From: CAZECE01 sp964510525
GTDB taxonomy: Bacteria; Pseudomonadota; Gammaproteobacteria; Pseudomonadales; JANQJO01
Direction: 5' to 3'
Assembly (NCBI GenBank): GCA_964510525.1
Contig: CAZECE010000077.1
Span: 1 to 53,565 of the forward strand
DNA length: 53,565 nt
Shown here piece by piece: positions 26,282 to 35,587 of this stretch. The notes under the pieces are model-generated. The model ran no database searches. It saw only the letters and a list, made by a program, of their open reading frames with translations, and was not told the origin of the DNA. The position numbers were made by a program, and so were the translations under genes. Position 1 is the first letter of the stretch, and each line of letters begins with the position of its first letter.

Positions 26282-27382
26282 GTGGCTATTACTTTAACCA
26301 GTGGTTCTTTGGTTAGCGCATTGCAGATGCTGGTTGGGTTGGTTGAACGTAAACATACGATGCCAATTTTATCGCATGTTCTGTTTGAGGCGTCCGTTGA
26401 TGGGGTGAGTTTGACCACAACGGATAATCAGATGGAAATGAGTTATGTGATGTCTGATGTTGACGTTACTGAACCGGTTATATTTACGGTTTCAGCTCGG
26501 AAGCTTTTCGATATTTTTAAGGTGCTTCCTGATCAGTCTGACGCCAGAATACAGTTGCAGTCTGGTAGTTTGAAAATCAATGCTGATGGCAGTGAGTTTA
26601 TGCTTTTGACGCAGCCGGCGGATGCTTTTCCACGTTTTTCTCGGGTGGATTCTGGTACTCACATCAGTTTACCGCTTGAGATTGTGAAAAATCTTTGTAA
26701 GCAAACTTTGTTTGCGGCAAGCCTTAAAGATTTTAGAGCCTCTCTTACTGGAGTCTTGCTCAAATCGTTTGATGATCATTTGGTAGCGGTTGGTTGCGAT
26801 GGCAGCCGCATGGCGGTTATTGATCAAACGATTGATAATGCGTCGTTAGGTGATGTTGAAGTGATACTGCCTCGCAAAACCGTTTTAGAATTCATGAAAT
26901 TACCCGATGTGGATGCAAAACTTATTTTTAGTGGTAATCAGATTGAAATCGTTTCTGAAAATTTTGTTTTTTGTTCTCGTTTGATTGATTTGAGCTACCC
27001 TGACTATCGTTCGGCTTTGCCTCAAGGCGAGTCTTTTATGTTTCGCGTGAAACATTCGGATTTAAAAGCATCTTTGAGCCGTGTTGCCGTGATGAGTAAT
27101 GAATCAACGCGAGCGGTGATGTTTGCGTTGTCAGATAATAAACTTCACTTACAAGCGTGTAATAAAGAGCATGAAACAGCGGATGATGAATTGGTGCTGG
27201 AGTATGAGGGGCCTTCAGTTGAGGTGGTTTACAAAGCTGACTACTTAACGGATGCGCTGTCATGTTTATCGGATTGTCAGCTTGTTTATGGAACATTTTA
27301 TGCTGAATGTAAAAGTTTGATTTTATCCGACGATGCCAACGAATCCAGGCGAACGTTTTTAATTATGCCTCTCAAACTGTAA
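26282..27382 (+). CDS. dnaN: DNA polymerase III beta sliding clamp
   Basis: Ring-shaped processivity clamp. Starting at GTG 26282, five bases after AAGGAG (26271-26276), gives 366 residues, exactly the family length. The in-frame GTG at 26276 overlaps the ribosome-binding site and is rejected. Conserved features include ERKHTMPILSHVLFE near the N-terminus, FPRFSR and the C-terminal ending in MPLKL, which forms part of the partner-binding pocket. A parS-like 16-mer lies inside the gene at 27039-27054. recF follows after 27 bases. Confidence 0.98.
   Translation: MAITLTSGSLVSALQMLVGLVERKHTMPILSHVLFEASVDGVSLTTTDNQMEMSYVMSDVDVTEPVIFTVSARKLFDIFKVLPDQSDARIQLQSGSLKINADGSEFMLLTQPADAFPRFSRVDSGTHISLPLEIVKNLCKQTLFAASLKDFRASLTGVLLKSFDDHLVAVGCDGSRMAVIDQTIDNASLGDVEVILPRKTVLEFMKLPDVDAKLIFSGNQIEIVSENFVFCSRLIDLSYPDYRSALPQGESFMFRVKHSDLKASLSRVAVMSNESTRAVMFALSDNKLHLQACNKEHETADDELVLEYEGPSVEVVYKADYLTDALSCLSDCQLVYGTFYAECKSLILSDDANESRRTFLIMPLKL
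27039..27054. promoter_or_regulatory. parS: parS-like ParB binding site inside dnaN
   Basis: TGTTTCGCGTGAAACA differs from the general chromosomal parS consensus TGTTTCACGTGAAACA at one central base. It is in coding sequence about 2.3 kb from oriC, where parS sites normally cluster, and parAB lies 10 kb away in this window. Confidence 0.7.
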
Positions 27383-27409
27383 TAATGTGCTGAGAGACGC
27401 TTAATTTTT

Positions 27410-28489
27410 ATGTCGATTGGGGTGTTGAGTCTTAAAAACTTTCGCAATTTGACTGATACACAATTTGATTTTAGGAATCCCCTTAGCTTTATCATAGGAA
27501 ACAATGGCACAGGAAAAACCTCGGTATTAGAGGCGGTTTATTTTTTATCTTTAGGGAAATCGTTCAGAACCAATCGCTGGCGTCAGCTCATCCAAAAAGA
27601 GAAAAGCTCGTTTGAAATTACGGCTTCATTTGGTAAACAAAGTGATTGGAATCATTTTGTTGGTGTTAAGAAGGCACTTGATGATACGTTTGTTGTTAAA
27701 TTAAATGGTGACTCGGTAACTTCACGGTCTTTGCTCGCAGAACAGCTCCCGGTACAGGTGTTGGCGCCTGATGCGTGTAATTTGATTGATGGGACGGCTT
27801 TGGAAAGACGCAGATTTGTAGATTGGGGTGTTTTTCATGAAAATTCAGCGTTTTTAGATAGCTGGAAAAAATCAGAGAAAACTTTGCAGCAAAAAAACGC
27901 ACTGCTTAAAGGGCATTCTGATGTACAGCAGCTTAGATTATGGAATAAATTGTGGTGTGATGTTTCCTTGGAAGTTTTGGGTTATCGTGATCTGTATTTT
28001 AAAAAACTATTGAAGGGGATTGAGGATATCGCGCATTATTTTCAATTTAAACGAGAGTTGTCTTTGGATCTTTACCCAGGATGGCCGGTAAACAGGGTAT
28101 TGGAAGAATTATTAGACGAAGGCATTGAACAGGAATTTAAACAAGGTTATTCGCATTACGGCTGCCATCGCGCGGATCTTAAAATTAAAGTCGATGGTCA
28201 GTTAGCTAAGGAGACGTTATCTCGTGGCTTTCGCAAATTACTCAATGTTTGGTTGCGACTGGCACAATTGAACGTGTTGCTGAAAAAGGGTATCAATAAA
28301 GCCGTGGTGTTATTGGATGACTTGTCTTCTGAAATGGATGAAGAGAACCGTCGCTCTGTCTATCGGTTGCTTTCAGATTTGAAGGTACAAGTAATTGCAT
28401 CCGGAATAACATTTGATGATGTGGTTCGTGATTACTACCCAGATAGCGAAATAGGCTTGTTCCATGTGGAACAACATCAACTTGGGTGA
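27410..28489 (+). CDS. recF: DNA replication and repair protein RecF
   Basis: ABC-type ATPase that helps load RecA at single-strand gaps through the RecFOR pathway. The 359 residues match E. coli (357). Walker A is GNNGTGKTS (30-38), the signature region SRGFRKLLNVWLRLAQ lies near 265-280, and the Walker B/D-loop is VLLDDLSSEMDEENR (about 299-313). It is third in dnaA-dnaN-recF-gyrB. A second parS-like sequence sits at its 3' end (28458-28473). Confidence 0.97.
   Translation: MSIGVLSLKNFRNLTDTQFDFRNPLSFIIGNNGTGKTSVLEAVYFLSLGKSFRTNRWRQLIQKEKSSFEITASFGKQSDWNHFVGVKKALDDTFVVKLNGDSVTSRSLLAEQLPVQVLAPDACNLIDGTALERRRFVDWGVFHENSAFLDSWKKSEKTLQQKNALLKGHSDVQQLRLWNKLWCDVSLEVLGYRDLYFKKLLKGIEDIAHYFQFKRELSLDLYPGWPVNRVLEELLDEGIEQEFKQGYSHYGCHRADLKIKVDGQLAKETLSRGFRKLLNVWLRLAQLNVLLKKGINKAVVLLDDLSSEMDEENRRSVYRLLSDLKVQVIASGITFDDVVRDYYPDSEIGLFHVEQHQLG
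28458..28473. promoter_or_regulatory. parS: parS-like ParB binding site at the recF 3' end
   Basis: TGTTCCATGTGGAACA is a near-perfect palindrome, one base away from TGTTCCACGTGGAACA, the form found in Pseudomonas. It is 1.4 kb from the dnaN site and 3.8 kb from oriC. Confidence 0.75.
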
Positions 28490-28517
28490 CCTAGCTGAAT
28501 GAATAAGCCTTTCCATA

Positions 28518-28641
28518 TGTGGAGATCTCTGTTGATAAATGTGGGTAACTTTATTTTTAATCGTAGGTAAGTCAAAAATATGGGGCGTAATCGATTTAGG
28601 AAGTGAATAAGTCGGTGGATAAACAAAGAAACTGTGGATAA
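28518..28641. promoter_or_regulatory. DnaA-box-like cluster upstream of gyrB
   Basis: The 169-bp recF-gyrB gap contains TGTGGATAA (28633-28641, perfect), TGTTGATAA (28530-28538), TGTGGGTAA (28540-28548) and GGTGGATAA (28614-28622), each 8 of 9, plus the weaker TGTGGAGAT (28518-28526). All point the same way. This is too dense for chance and suggests DnaA control of gyrB or an auxiliary part of the origin. Confidence 0.65.
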
Positions 28642-28658
28642 CTGCATTAGGGTTTTTT

Positions 28659-31127
28659 ATGAGTGAGCAAAACGATATGAGTGAAAATGAAGGTGACGCG
28701 GCATCCGAGCCTGTTCAGGAAAGCACATACGATTCATCGAGCATTAAAGTATTAAAAGGGTTAGATGCGGTTCGTAAGCGACCCGGAATGTACATTGGTG
28801 ATACAGATGATGGCAGTGGCTTGCATCATATGGTGTTTGAGCTTGTTGATAACTCGATTGATGAGGCTTTGGCAGGCTATTGTTCTGAAGTGAAAGTGAC
28901 GATACACAGCGATGAAAGCATTACAACAGAAGATGATGGCCGGGGTATTCCTGTCGATATGCATCCAGAAGAAGGGCGTTCGGCCGCTGAAGTGATCATG
29001 ACGGTGTTGCATGCTGGTGGTAAGTTCGATGACAACACGTATAAAGTGTCAGGCGGTCTGCATGGGGTGGGTGTATCGGTTGTAAATGCACTGTCTTCAA
29101 CCTTAAAGTTGACTATTCACAGAGACGGTCAGATATGGGAGCAAACCTACCACGATGGGACACCTCAGGCACCGCTTACTGCCGTTGGCAATACGGATCG
29201 CACAGGAACAACCTGTCATTTTAAACCCAGTGCTGAGACCTTTAGTAATATCCACTTTAGTTTTGATATTTTAGCCAAACGGTTGCGAGAGTTATCGTTT
29301 TTGAATTCGGGTGTCAGAATTGTCTTGGTTGATGAGCGCTCATCAAATCAGGAGGTCTTTGAATACGAAGGCGGCTTAAAGGCTTTTGTTGAATATTTGA
29401 ATCAAAATAAGACTCCATTGAATGAAGTGATTCATTTTTCTTTGAAAAAGGACGATGGTATTGGTGTCGAACTGGCCTTGCAGTGGAATGAAGGGTATCA
29501 AGAAAATATTTTTTGTTTTACGAATAACATTCCGCAGAGGGATGGGGGTACGCACTTAGCCGGGTTACGTGGTGGTTTAACGCGAACGTTGAACCAATAC
29601 ATGGAAAGTGAGGGGTATTTTAAGAAGCAAAAAATTTCAACTTCTGGTGATGATGCGCGTGAGGGGTTGACGGCGATTATTTCTGTGAAGGTGCCAGACC
29701 CTAAGTTTTCTTCACAAACAAAAGACAAATTGGTGTCTTCTGAGGTGAAACCTGCGGTTGAACAGTCGGTTACTCAGTATTTAAATGATTATTTAATGGA
29801 AAATCCACAACAAGCCAAAAGTATTGTTCAGAAAATAATCGATGCTGCGCGGGCACGTGAGGCGGCCAGAAAAGCTCGAGAAATGACTCGACGTAAAGGA
29901 GCGTTGGATATTGCGGGCTTGCCAGGAAAATTGGCTGATTGCCAAGAAAAAGACCCTTCGTTGTCTGAATTGTTCTTAGTGGAGGGTGATTCTGCAGGGG
30001 GCTCGGCAAAGCAGGCACGAAACCGCAAGACGCAAGCGGTGTTGCCGCTGAAAGGTAAAATTTTAAATGTCGAAAAAGCGCGTTTTGACAAGATGTTATC
30101 TTCTGCGGAAGTGGGCACTTTGATTACCGCATTAGGTTGTGGCATTGGTCGAGATGAATACGACCCCGATAAGCTTCGATATCATAATGTCATCATTATG
30201 ACGGATGCTGACGTTGATGGATCGCATATTCGGACGCTGTTGTTGACGTTTTTCTTTCGTCAAATGCCTGAGATCATTGAGCGAGGTTATGTATACATTG
30301 CCCAGCCTCCTTTGTACAAATTAAAAAAAGGCAAACAGGAGCGTTATTTAAAAGATGATGCGGCGTTATCAGAATATTTAATTCAAAGTGTTCTGGATGA
30401 TACGGGCTTGCATGTAAATGCTGAGGCGCCGCCTATTTCTCGAGAAGCCTTTGAATCACTGATGATGGATTACATGGCGTGTCGTGAGATTGCGGAGCGG
30501 CTATCGCAACGATACCCAGAGGTATTGATTGAAAGCTTGTTTGAAACGCCTGGTAAGGTAGCGGAGGCGCTAGACAATCAAGATTCTATGGAGGCTTGGT
30601 CACAAGGATTGTTAAAAAAGGTCTCCGAGCATGTGCAAGTGGGGCAGAAATGTAAGTTTCAGCTTCTCCCTGAAGGCGAATCTGGGCGATTCTTAATTGA
30701 AATGATTGAGATACAGCATGGCTTTCCAAGAACGTACCGATTAGGAACCGACTTCTGGCTCTCTTCAGATGTGGTTAAGATTCAGCAAATGGCGAATCGA
30801 TTGGATGATCTCTTGGAGCCAGGGGCATACTTTAGTAAAGGGGAGCGTCAGTATCCTATTGAGCGCTTTTCAGAAGGCGTCTCTTGGTTGTTGCAAGAAT
30901 CACGTAAAGGACACTCTTTTCAGCGTTACAAGGGTCTCGGTGAGATGAACCCCGAACAATTAGCGGATACCACGATGAATCCGGATACTCGGCGGATGAT
31001 TCGAGTCACAATTGAAGATGCGATTGCGGCCGATCAGCTGTTTACGACTCTTATGGGAGATCAGGTGGAGCCGCGACGTGAATTTATTGAAACCAATGCC
31101 TTATTGGTTTCTAACTTGGATGTTTAG
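28659..31127 (+). CDS. gyrB: DNA gyrase subunit B
   Basis: ATPase subunit of gyrase, which introduces negative supercoils. The 822 residues fit the gammaproteobacterial form that has an extra domain in the TOPRIM region (E. coli 804). Visible are RKRPGMYIGDT, ELVDNSIDEALAGY, the GHKL-type DGRGIPV (in EDDGRGIPVD) and GGLHGVGVSVVNALS. The TOPRIM motifs are VEGDSAGGSAKQ and MTDADVDGSHIRTL, and the C-terminus contains QRYKGLGEMNPEQL. It ends 18 bases before the convergent plsC-like gene, with no clear terminator between. Confidence 0.99.
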   Translation: MSEQNDMSENEGDAASEPVQESTYDSSSIKVLKGLDAVRKRPGMYIGDTDDGSGLHHMVFELVDNSIDEALAGYCSEVKVTIHSDESITTEDDGRGIPVDMHPEEGRSAAEVIMTVLHAGGKFDDNTYKVSGGLHGVGVSVVNALSSTLKLTIHRDGQIWEQTYHDGTPQAPLTAVGNTDRTGTTCHFKPSAETFSNIHFSFDILAKRLRELSFLNSGVRIVLVDERSSNQEVFEYEGGLKAFVEYLNQNKTPLNEVIHFSLKKDDGIGVELALQWNEGYQENIFCFTNNIPQRDGGTHLAGLRGGLTRTLNQYMESEGYFKKQKISTSGDDAREGLTAIISVKVPDPKFSSQTKDKLVSSEVKPAVEQSVTQYLNDYLMENPQQAKSIVQKIIDAARAREAARKAREMTRRKGALDIAGLPGKLADCQEKDPSLSELFLVEGDSAGGSAKQARNRKTQAVLPLKGKILNVEKARFDKMLSSAEVGTLITALGCGIGRDEYDPDKLRYHNVIIMTDADVDGSHIRTLLLTFFFRQMPEIIERGYVYIAQPPLYKLKKGKQERYLKDDAALSEYLIQSVLDDTGLHVNAEAPPISREAFESLMMDYMACREIAERLSQRYPEVLIESLFETPGKVAEALDNQDSMEAWSQGLLKKVSEHVQVGQKCKFQLLPEGESGRFLIEMIEIQHGFPRTYRLGTDFWLSSDVVKIQQMANRLDDLLEPGAYFSKGERQYPIERFSEGVSWLLQESRKGHSFQRYKGLGEMNPEQLADTTMNPDTRRMIRVTIEDAIAADQLFTTLMGDQVEPRREFIETNALLVSNLDV

Positions 31128-31145
31128 TGCGTTTATTTGAGTGAT

Positions 31146-31913
31146 TTAAGGGCTGATCGTAATGACGGTGTCCGCGGTCCGCTCTTTTTCACTGATTAGA
31201 TGTTGCTGTTGCGACATCCACTGTGAAGTGGTTTTCATAACGCCTTTCAGTTCGGGTTCGATTGCGATACACGGACCAAACTGTACTTGAATGGTGCCTG
31301 GATATTTGAGAAAACCTTTGGCAACCCAGTGGTCTCCTGCATTGTGAGCCACGGGTAAAATGGGGACACCAATTTCTTTCGCTAGAACAAAGCCTCCTTT
31401 TGAAAATCGAGAAGATTGTCCTGAAGGCGTTCTGGTACCTTCAGGGAAGATTAAAATCCAAAAACCTTCGGCGATTTTTGTTTTGCCTTGATCGACGACT
31501 TGTTCTAATGCAGCTTTTTTTCTTTTGCGGTCGATGACAATCGGTTCTAAATATTTCATGGCCCAACCAAACAAGGGAATACGAGTCAGTTCAATTTTTA
31601 AGACAGTGGCCATTGGGCTGAACAACATTTGGAGTAAAAAAGTTTCAAAGGGGCTTTGGTGTTTGCTGATGATCACGCACGGGGTTTTAGGCTTGTGCTC
31701 CAAACCAGAAATTTCATAACGAACGCCACAGCAAATGCGTACCCAGTGCAACGCAAAATGGCACCAGAGAATAATCATCTTGTGTCGTGCTAACCGGGGA
31801 AGGAGAGGGCAAAGCGCCAAGCATACAGGGGCATAAAGGACCGTAACGAGAAAGTAGCCAATGTAAAACCAAAGTGCTCGGTGGGCTAACACCAGTATAT
31901 AAAAGGGATTCAT
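31146..31913 (-). CDS. plsC: 1-acyl-sn-glycerol-3-phosphate acyltransferase family protein
   Basis: Inner-membrane acyltransferase that adds an acyl chain to lysophosphatidic acid or a related lysophospholipid. Two N-terminal hydrophobic segments (about 5-27 and 29-40) precede the PlsC domain. The catalytic motif is HQSPFE (85-90), an HX4E variant of the usual HX4D. The substrate motif is FPEGTR (156-161). Pseudomonas genomes have the same kind of gene between gyrB and gmhB, so the context supports this family. It is a second-type PlsC, and whether it is the main enzyme cannot be told. It overlaps gmhB by 4 bases. Confidence 0.92.
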   Translation of the reverse strand: MNPFYILVLAHRALWFYIGYFLVTVLYAPVCLALCPLLPRLARHKMIILWCHFALHWVRICCGVRYEISGLEHKPKTPCVIISKHQSPFETFLLQMLFSPMATVLKIELTRIPLFGWAMKYLEPIVIDRKRKKAALEQVVDQGKTKIAEGFWILIFPEGTRTPSGQSSRFSKGGFVLAKEIGVPILPVAHNAGDHWVAKGFLKYPGTIQVQFGPCIAIEPELKGVMKTTSQWMSQQQHLISEKERTADTVITISP

Positions 31914-32464
31914 GATGGCTCACCCAAGACGTGTTGGCTGAATGCCAATAAATTCTCGAAAACTGGGGTATTGGGTAAATCATCAAGGTCCTTGATGGTT
32001 TTGAGCCCTTTACCGGTTTTAACTAAAACAGGTTGCGCCTTGGCAGCTTTGGCCGCCAGTAAATCGCGTTTGGCATCGCCCACAAAGGGGACACCGGTAA
32101 GGTCTAGTTGATGCGCTTTACTCAGTTGGTCCAACATGCCTGGTTTGGGTTTTCGACAATCGCAATGATCATCCGGTGTGTGTGGGCAAAAATAAAACCC
32201 ATCTAATTGCACATTGAACGGAGATAAAGCTTGTTGCAGCTTATTGTGCATCTCAGCTAACACGTGCTGTGAAAAATAGCCACGACCAATACCTGATTGG
32301 TTGGTGATGACATAAATGGAAAACTGCGCTTTTTTTAACGCAACTAGGGCATCCAAACTGCCTGGCAAGAAAACGAATTCAGCTGCTGACTTAACATATT
32401 GATCTGAGTCCTGATTGATGACACCGTCACGATCCAACAAAATAATGTGTTTTGTTAAATCCAT
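31910..32464 (-). CDS. gmhB: D-glycero-beta-D-manno-heptose 1,7-bisphosphate 7-phosphatase
   Basis: HAD phosphatase of the ADP-heptose pathway for the lipopolysaccharide inner core. It shows DRDG (Asp11, Asp13), TNQSGIGRG (54-62) and a zinc-binding set CPH..CDC (Cys93, His95, Cys101, Cys103), then KPKPGM with the catalytic Lys. The 184-residue length is normal. It lies between glyS and plsC and overlaps plsC by 4 bases. Its presence implies a heptose-containing LPS core. Confidence 0.95.
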   Translation of the reverse strand: MDLTKHIILLDRDGVINQDSDQYVKSAAEFVFLPGSLDALVALKKAQFSIYVITNQSGIGRGYFSQHVLAEMHNKLQQALSPFNVQLDGFYFCPHTPDDHCDCRKPKPGMLDQLSKAHQLDLTGVPFVGDAKRDLLAAKAAKAQPVLVKTGKGLKTIKDLDDLPNTPVFENLLAFSQHVLGEPS

Positions 32465-32527
32465 TTTGTGGGTGCCTTTTTACCTGAGGAGTGAGTCCCT
32501 TGTGAAAATCAGAAACAGACGGTTTGT

Positions 32528-34603
32528 TTAGGATTTGTCTGTGGCGAGTTTTGATATATCGGCGACCGATAAAAATAGTTGCCGCAACAGATTTAACAAA
32601 CTTAACCGTTGTTGCTGCAATGTAATATCTTCCACCATAATGTGCACTTCATCAAAAAAAGTATCAACTGTATCTTTAAGATGACTTAATGCTTCTAAAG
32701 CCGATGGAAAGGCTTTTTCTAAACAATATTCTTTAATTTTCGGCTGCAAGCTTAGGCTTTGATCCAGTAATCGAATCTCAATAGGGTGTTGTAAGCGTTC
32801 TTTTTCTACCGGGGGCAGTTCTGAAACATCGACTTTCTTTAATAAATTATTCACGCGCTTGTTGGCCGAGCTGAGTGATCGTAAGGCATCGGAGTGTTGA
32901 AACTGGGTCAGTGCCTTGAGGCGTAATTCAATGTCGTAGGGGTCTAGCTGTTTGAGCGTCAAAACCGCATTAATTGTTTCTATTGGTAGGTTGGGGTAGA
33001 AAGCCGGAAAGCGTGCTTCAAAAAATTCTTGTAGTTGTATTAACAGTGTTGAGTCATTGGCTTCAGGGTATAAGCTTTGTGAGAAGTTTAAGCACGCCAT
33101 GACATCCAAACTTTGTTGGGTGTGTAATAAAATTTTTATCACCCCAGCAGCGGCCCGCCTGAGTGCAAAAGGGTCTTTGTCCCCTGTTGGTAATTGTCCG
33201 GTACTGAAAATACCGACTAAGGTATCCAGCTTATCGGCTAAAGCAACACAACATCCTTCTAGTGAGCTGGGAATGGCTCCGTCCATGTTGAGGGGCGCGT
33301 AGTGTTCAGAAATCACTTTTGATACGGCCTGGGGTTCGCCGCTTAACTGTGCGTAATACCCGCCCATGATGCCCTGCAGTTCAGGAAATTCTTGCACCAT
33401 TTGGGTTGGAAGATCGGCTTTACACAACAAAGCCGCTCGAGACACGGTTTCGGCATCGGCTTGCAACATTTCAGCAAGGTAGATCGCCAGTTCTTGGACG
33501 CGCAGGACTTTGTCTTTCATCGAACCCAGTTGGCGTTGAAACAGTAGGGTTTCTAACGATTGATTGAAGGTCTCAAGCGGCTGTTTCTGATCTTGTTGAT
33601 AAAAAAACTGGGCATCGCTGAAGCGGGGATGAATGACTTTTTCATTGCCCGCTATGACCGCTGAAGGATCAGTGCTTTCCAGATTGGCCACCATCGCAAA
33701 TTTGGGCAGAAGTTGGTTGTTCTCATCCAGTAAAGAAAAATATTTTTGATGTGCTTGCATCGTGCTGGTCAGTACTTCTTTTGGAACCTGTAAAAACTCA
33801 GGCGCAAAGTTGCCAATGAACACCACCGGCCATTCCACCAGTGCGGTGACTTCCGTCAGCAAATCATCGGGTATGTCGATGTTTGCATTTAACTCAGCAG
33901 CAGCGGTTTCCAGGTCGGTTTTGATTTTTTGTCGTCTTTTATGGTGATCTACTCGGACATACCCTTGACTCTCCAGAAGCGCTTCATAGTTTGAAGCGCT
34001 TTGAATCGTGATTGGGTTGGGGGCGTGCACTCGATGTCCATACGTGATGTTGCTGCTGTGATGTTCCCAAAGGGTGATGGGAACAGGGGATTCTCCATGC
34101 AGAGAGACCACCCAGTGTATGGGACGAATAAAACTTTCCAGTTGATTACCCCAGCGCATGCGTTTTGGGATAGGGAGTTGTTGTAAACTTTGCGTGATTA
34201 TTTTGGGCAAGAGTTGCCGGGTAGGTTGTCCGGGTTGTTCGGTGCGGAAATACAGCCAGCTGCCTTTGTCGGTGCTGTGCTTTTCTAATTCGTCTATCGA
34301 AACACCGCAGGATTTCGCAAAACCGAGTGCTGCTTTCGAAGGGCTGCCATCGTCTTGAAAGGCCGCTTTTATAGCCGGGCCCCGACGTTCAATTTTCTGA
34401 GTGGGTTGTTGATGCTCTAATTCAGATATCAGCAGCGCCAACCTTCTGGGCGCGGCCAAAGGCGTGATCTGTTTAAAGGCTATTTGGTGCTGTTGCAGTT
34501 GTGACTCGACTGATTGGGCAAATTGATTGGCCAGGGTGACTAAAGACTTAGGAGGCAGTTCTTCGGTACCCAATTCAAATAAGTAGTCGTCGGTAAAGGT
34601 CAT
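32528..34603 (-). CDS. glyS: Glycyl-tRNA synthetase beta subunit
   Basis: Beta chain of the bacterial alpha2beta2 glycyl-tRNA synthetase, responsible for tRNA binding. The 691 residues match E. coli (689). The N-terminal FELGTEELPPKSL is characteristic, followed by RRGPAIKAAF, the MRWG element and an HD-like core (CKADLPTQMVQEFPELQGIMG). The C-terminal anticodon-binding helical domain spans about 580-691. It follows glyQ after 18 bases and precedes gmhB by 63. Confidence 0.98.
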   Translation of the reverse strand: MTFTDDYLFELGTEELPPKSLVTLANQFAQSVESQLQQHQIAFKQITPLAAPRRLALLISELEHQQPTQKIERRGPAIKAAFQDDGSPSKAALGFAKSCGVSIDELEKHSTDKGSWLYFRTEQPGQPTRQLLPKIITQSLQQLPIPKRMRWGNQLESFIRPIHWVVSLHGESPVPITLWEHHSSNITYGHRVHAPNPITIQSASNYEALLESQGYVRVDHHKRRQKIKTDLETAAAELNANIDIPDDLLTEVTALVEWPVVFIGNFAPEFLQVPKEVLTSTMQAHQKYFSLLDENNQLLPKFAMVANLESTDPSAVIAGNEKVIHPRFSDAQFFYQQDQKQPLETFNQSLETLLFQRQLGSMKDKVLRVQELAIYLAEMLQADAETVSRAALLCKADLPTQMVQEFPELQGIMGGYYAQLSGEPQAVSKVISEHYAPLNMDGAIPSSLEGCCVALADKLDTLVGIFSTGQLPTGDKDPFALRRAAAGVIKILLHTQQSLDVMACLNFSQSLYPEANDSTLLIQLQEFFEARFPAFYPNLPIETINAVLTLKQLDPYDIELRLKALTQFQHSDALRSLSSANKRVNNLLKKVDVSELPPVEKERLQHPIEIRLLDQSLSLQPKIKEYCLEKAFPSALEALSHLKDTVDTFFDEVHIMVEDITLQQQRLSLLNLLRQLFLSVADISKLATDKS

Positions 34604-34621
34604 TGGTTATCCTTGGCTTTG

Positions 34622-35563
34622 TTATGCCGATTGGGTCTTAGGCGCAAAGCGGTGCTCAAATTCTTTGATGTCTTGGGTGTTGGCAAGGGGAAAACCCAGT
34701 TGCGCACGAGAGTAATAATAAGCGTGCGCAACCGCACGCGCTAGGTTGCGCACGCGCAGGATGTAGCGCTGACGTTCCGTCACGGAGATGGCGTGTCGAG
34801 CGTCTAACAAATTAAACACATGAGACGCTTTCAATACTTGTTCGTATGCAGGGAGCGCACAGTTTTTTTCAATCAGTGCATTGGCTTGTTGTTCGTGGGC
34901 GTTAAACATGTCGAATAAGTTGTCGGTATTAGCCAGTTCAAAATTGTAGGTCGATTGTTCGCGTTCATTTTGTAAAAACACATCTGCGTACGTTAAAGGG
35001 CCCGTTGGTGTTTGCGTCCAAATGAGATCGTAAACAGAGTCTACATTTTGTAAATACATAGCAAGGCGTTCTAAGCCATAGGTGATTTCACTGGTGACAG
35101 GAAAACAATCAATGCCGCCGACTTGTTGGAAATACGTAAATTGAGTGACCTCCATACCGTTGAGCCAAATCTCCCAACCCAATCCCCAAGCGCCCAAAGT
35201 GGGGGATTCCCAGTTGTCTTCAACAAAGCGGATGTCGTGGATGTTGGGGTCTAGCCCTAAGTCGTATAACGACTCTAGGTAGAGTTGTTGAACATTGGCT
35301 GGAGATGGTTTTTGAACGACTTGAAACTGATAATAATGTTGCAAGCGATTGGGATTTTCGCCGTAACGACCATCGGTGGGTCGTCTGGAGGGCTGGACGT
35401 AGGCGCTGTACCAGGCTTCCGGTCCGATGGCTCTTAGAAAGGTTGCGGGGTGAAAGGTGCCTGCGCCCACTTCCATATCTAAGGGTTGAATAATGGCACA
35501 ACCTTGTTGCGACCAATAATTTTGCAGTCGCAAAATCATGTCTTGGAATGTTAACTGGGTCAT
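34622..35563 (-). CDS. glyQ: Glycyl-tRNA synthetase alpha subunit
   Basis: Catalytic class II chain that activates glycine and charges tRNA-Gly with GlyS. At 313 residues it is near the E. coli 303. The start MTQLTFQDMILRLQNYWSQQGC and the motifs GAGTFHPATFLRAIGPE, PSRRPTDGRYGENPNRLQHYYQFQV and GLGWEIWLNGMEVTQFTYFQQ are those of the family. It lies 18 bases before glyS. Upstream is ridA (24-base gap), a junction that joins two blocks kept apart in Pseudomonas. Confidence 0.98.
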   Translation of the reverse strand: MTQLTFQDMILRLQNYWSQQGCAIIQPLDMEVGAGTFHPATFLRAIGPEAWYSAYVQPSRRPTDGRYGENPNRLQHYYQFQVVQKPSPANVQQLYLESLYDLGLDPNIHDIRFVEDNWESPTLGAWGLGWEIWLNGMEVTQFTYFQQVGGIDCFPVTSEITYGLERLAMYLQNVDSVYDLIWTQTPTGPLTYADVFLQNEREQSTYNFELANTDNLFDMFNAHEQQANALIEKNCALPAYEQVLKASHVFNLLDARHAISVTERQRYILRVRNLARAVAHAYYYSRAQLGFPLANTQDIKEFEHRFAPKTQSA

Positions 35564-35587
35564 GAGGTTGCTCTTCTAATTGTGGTT

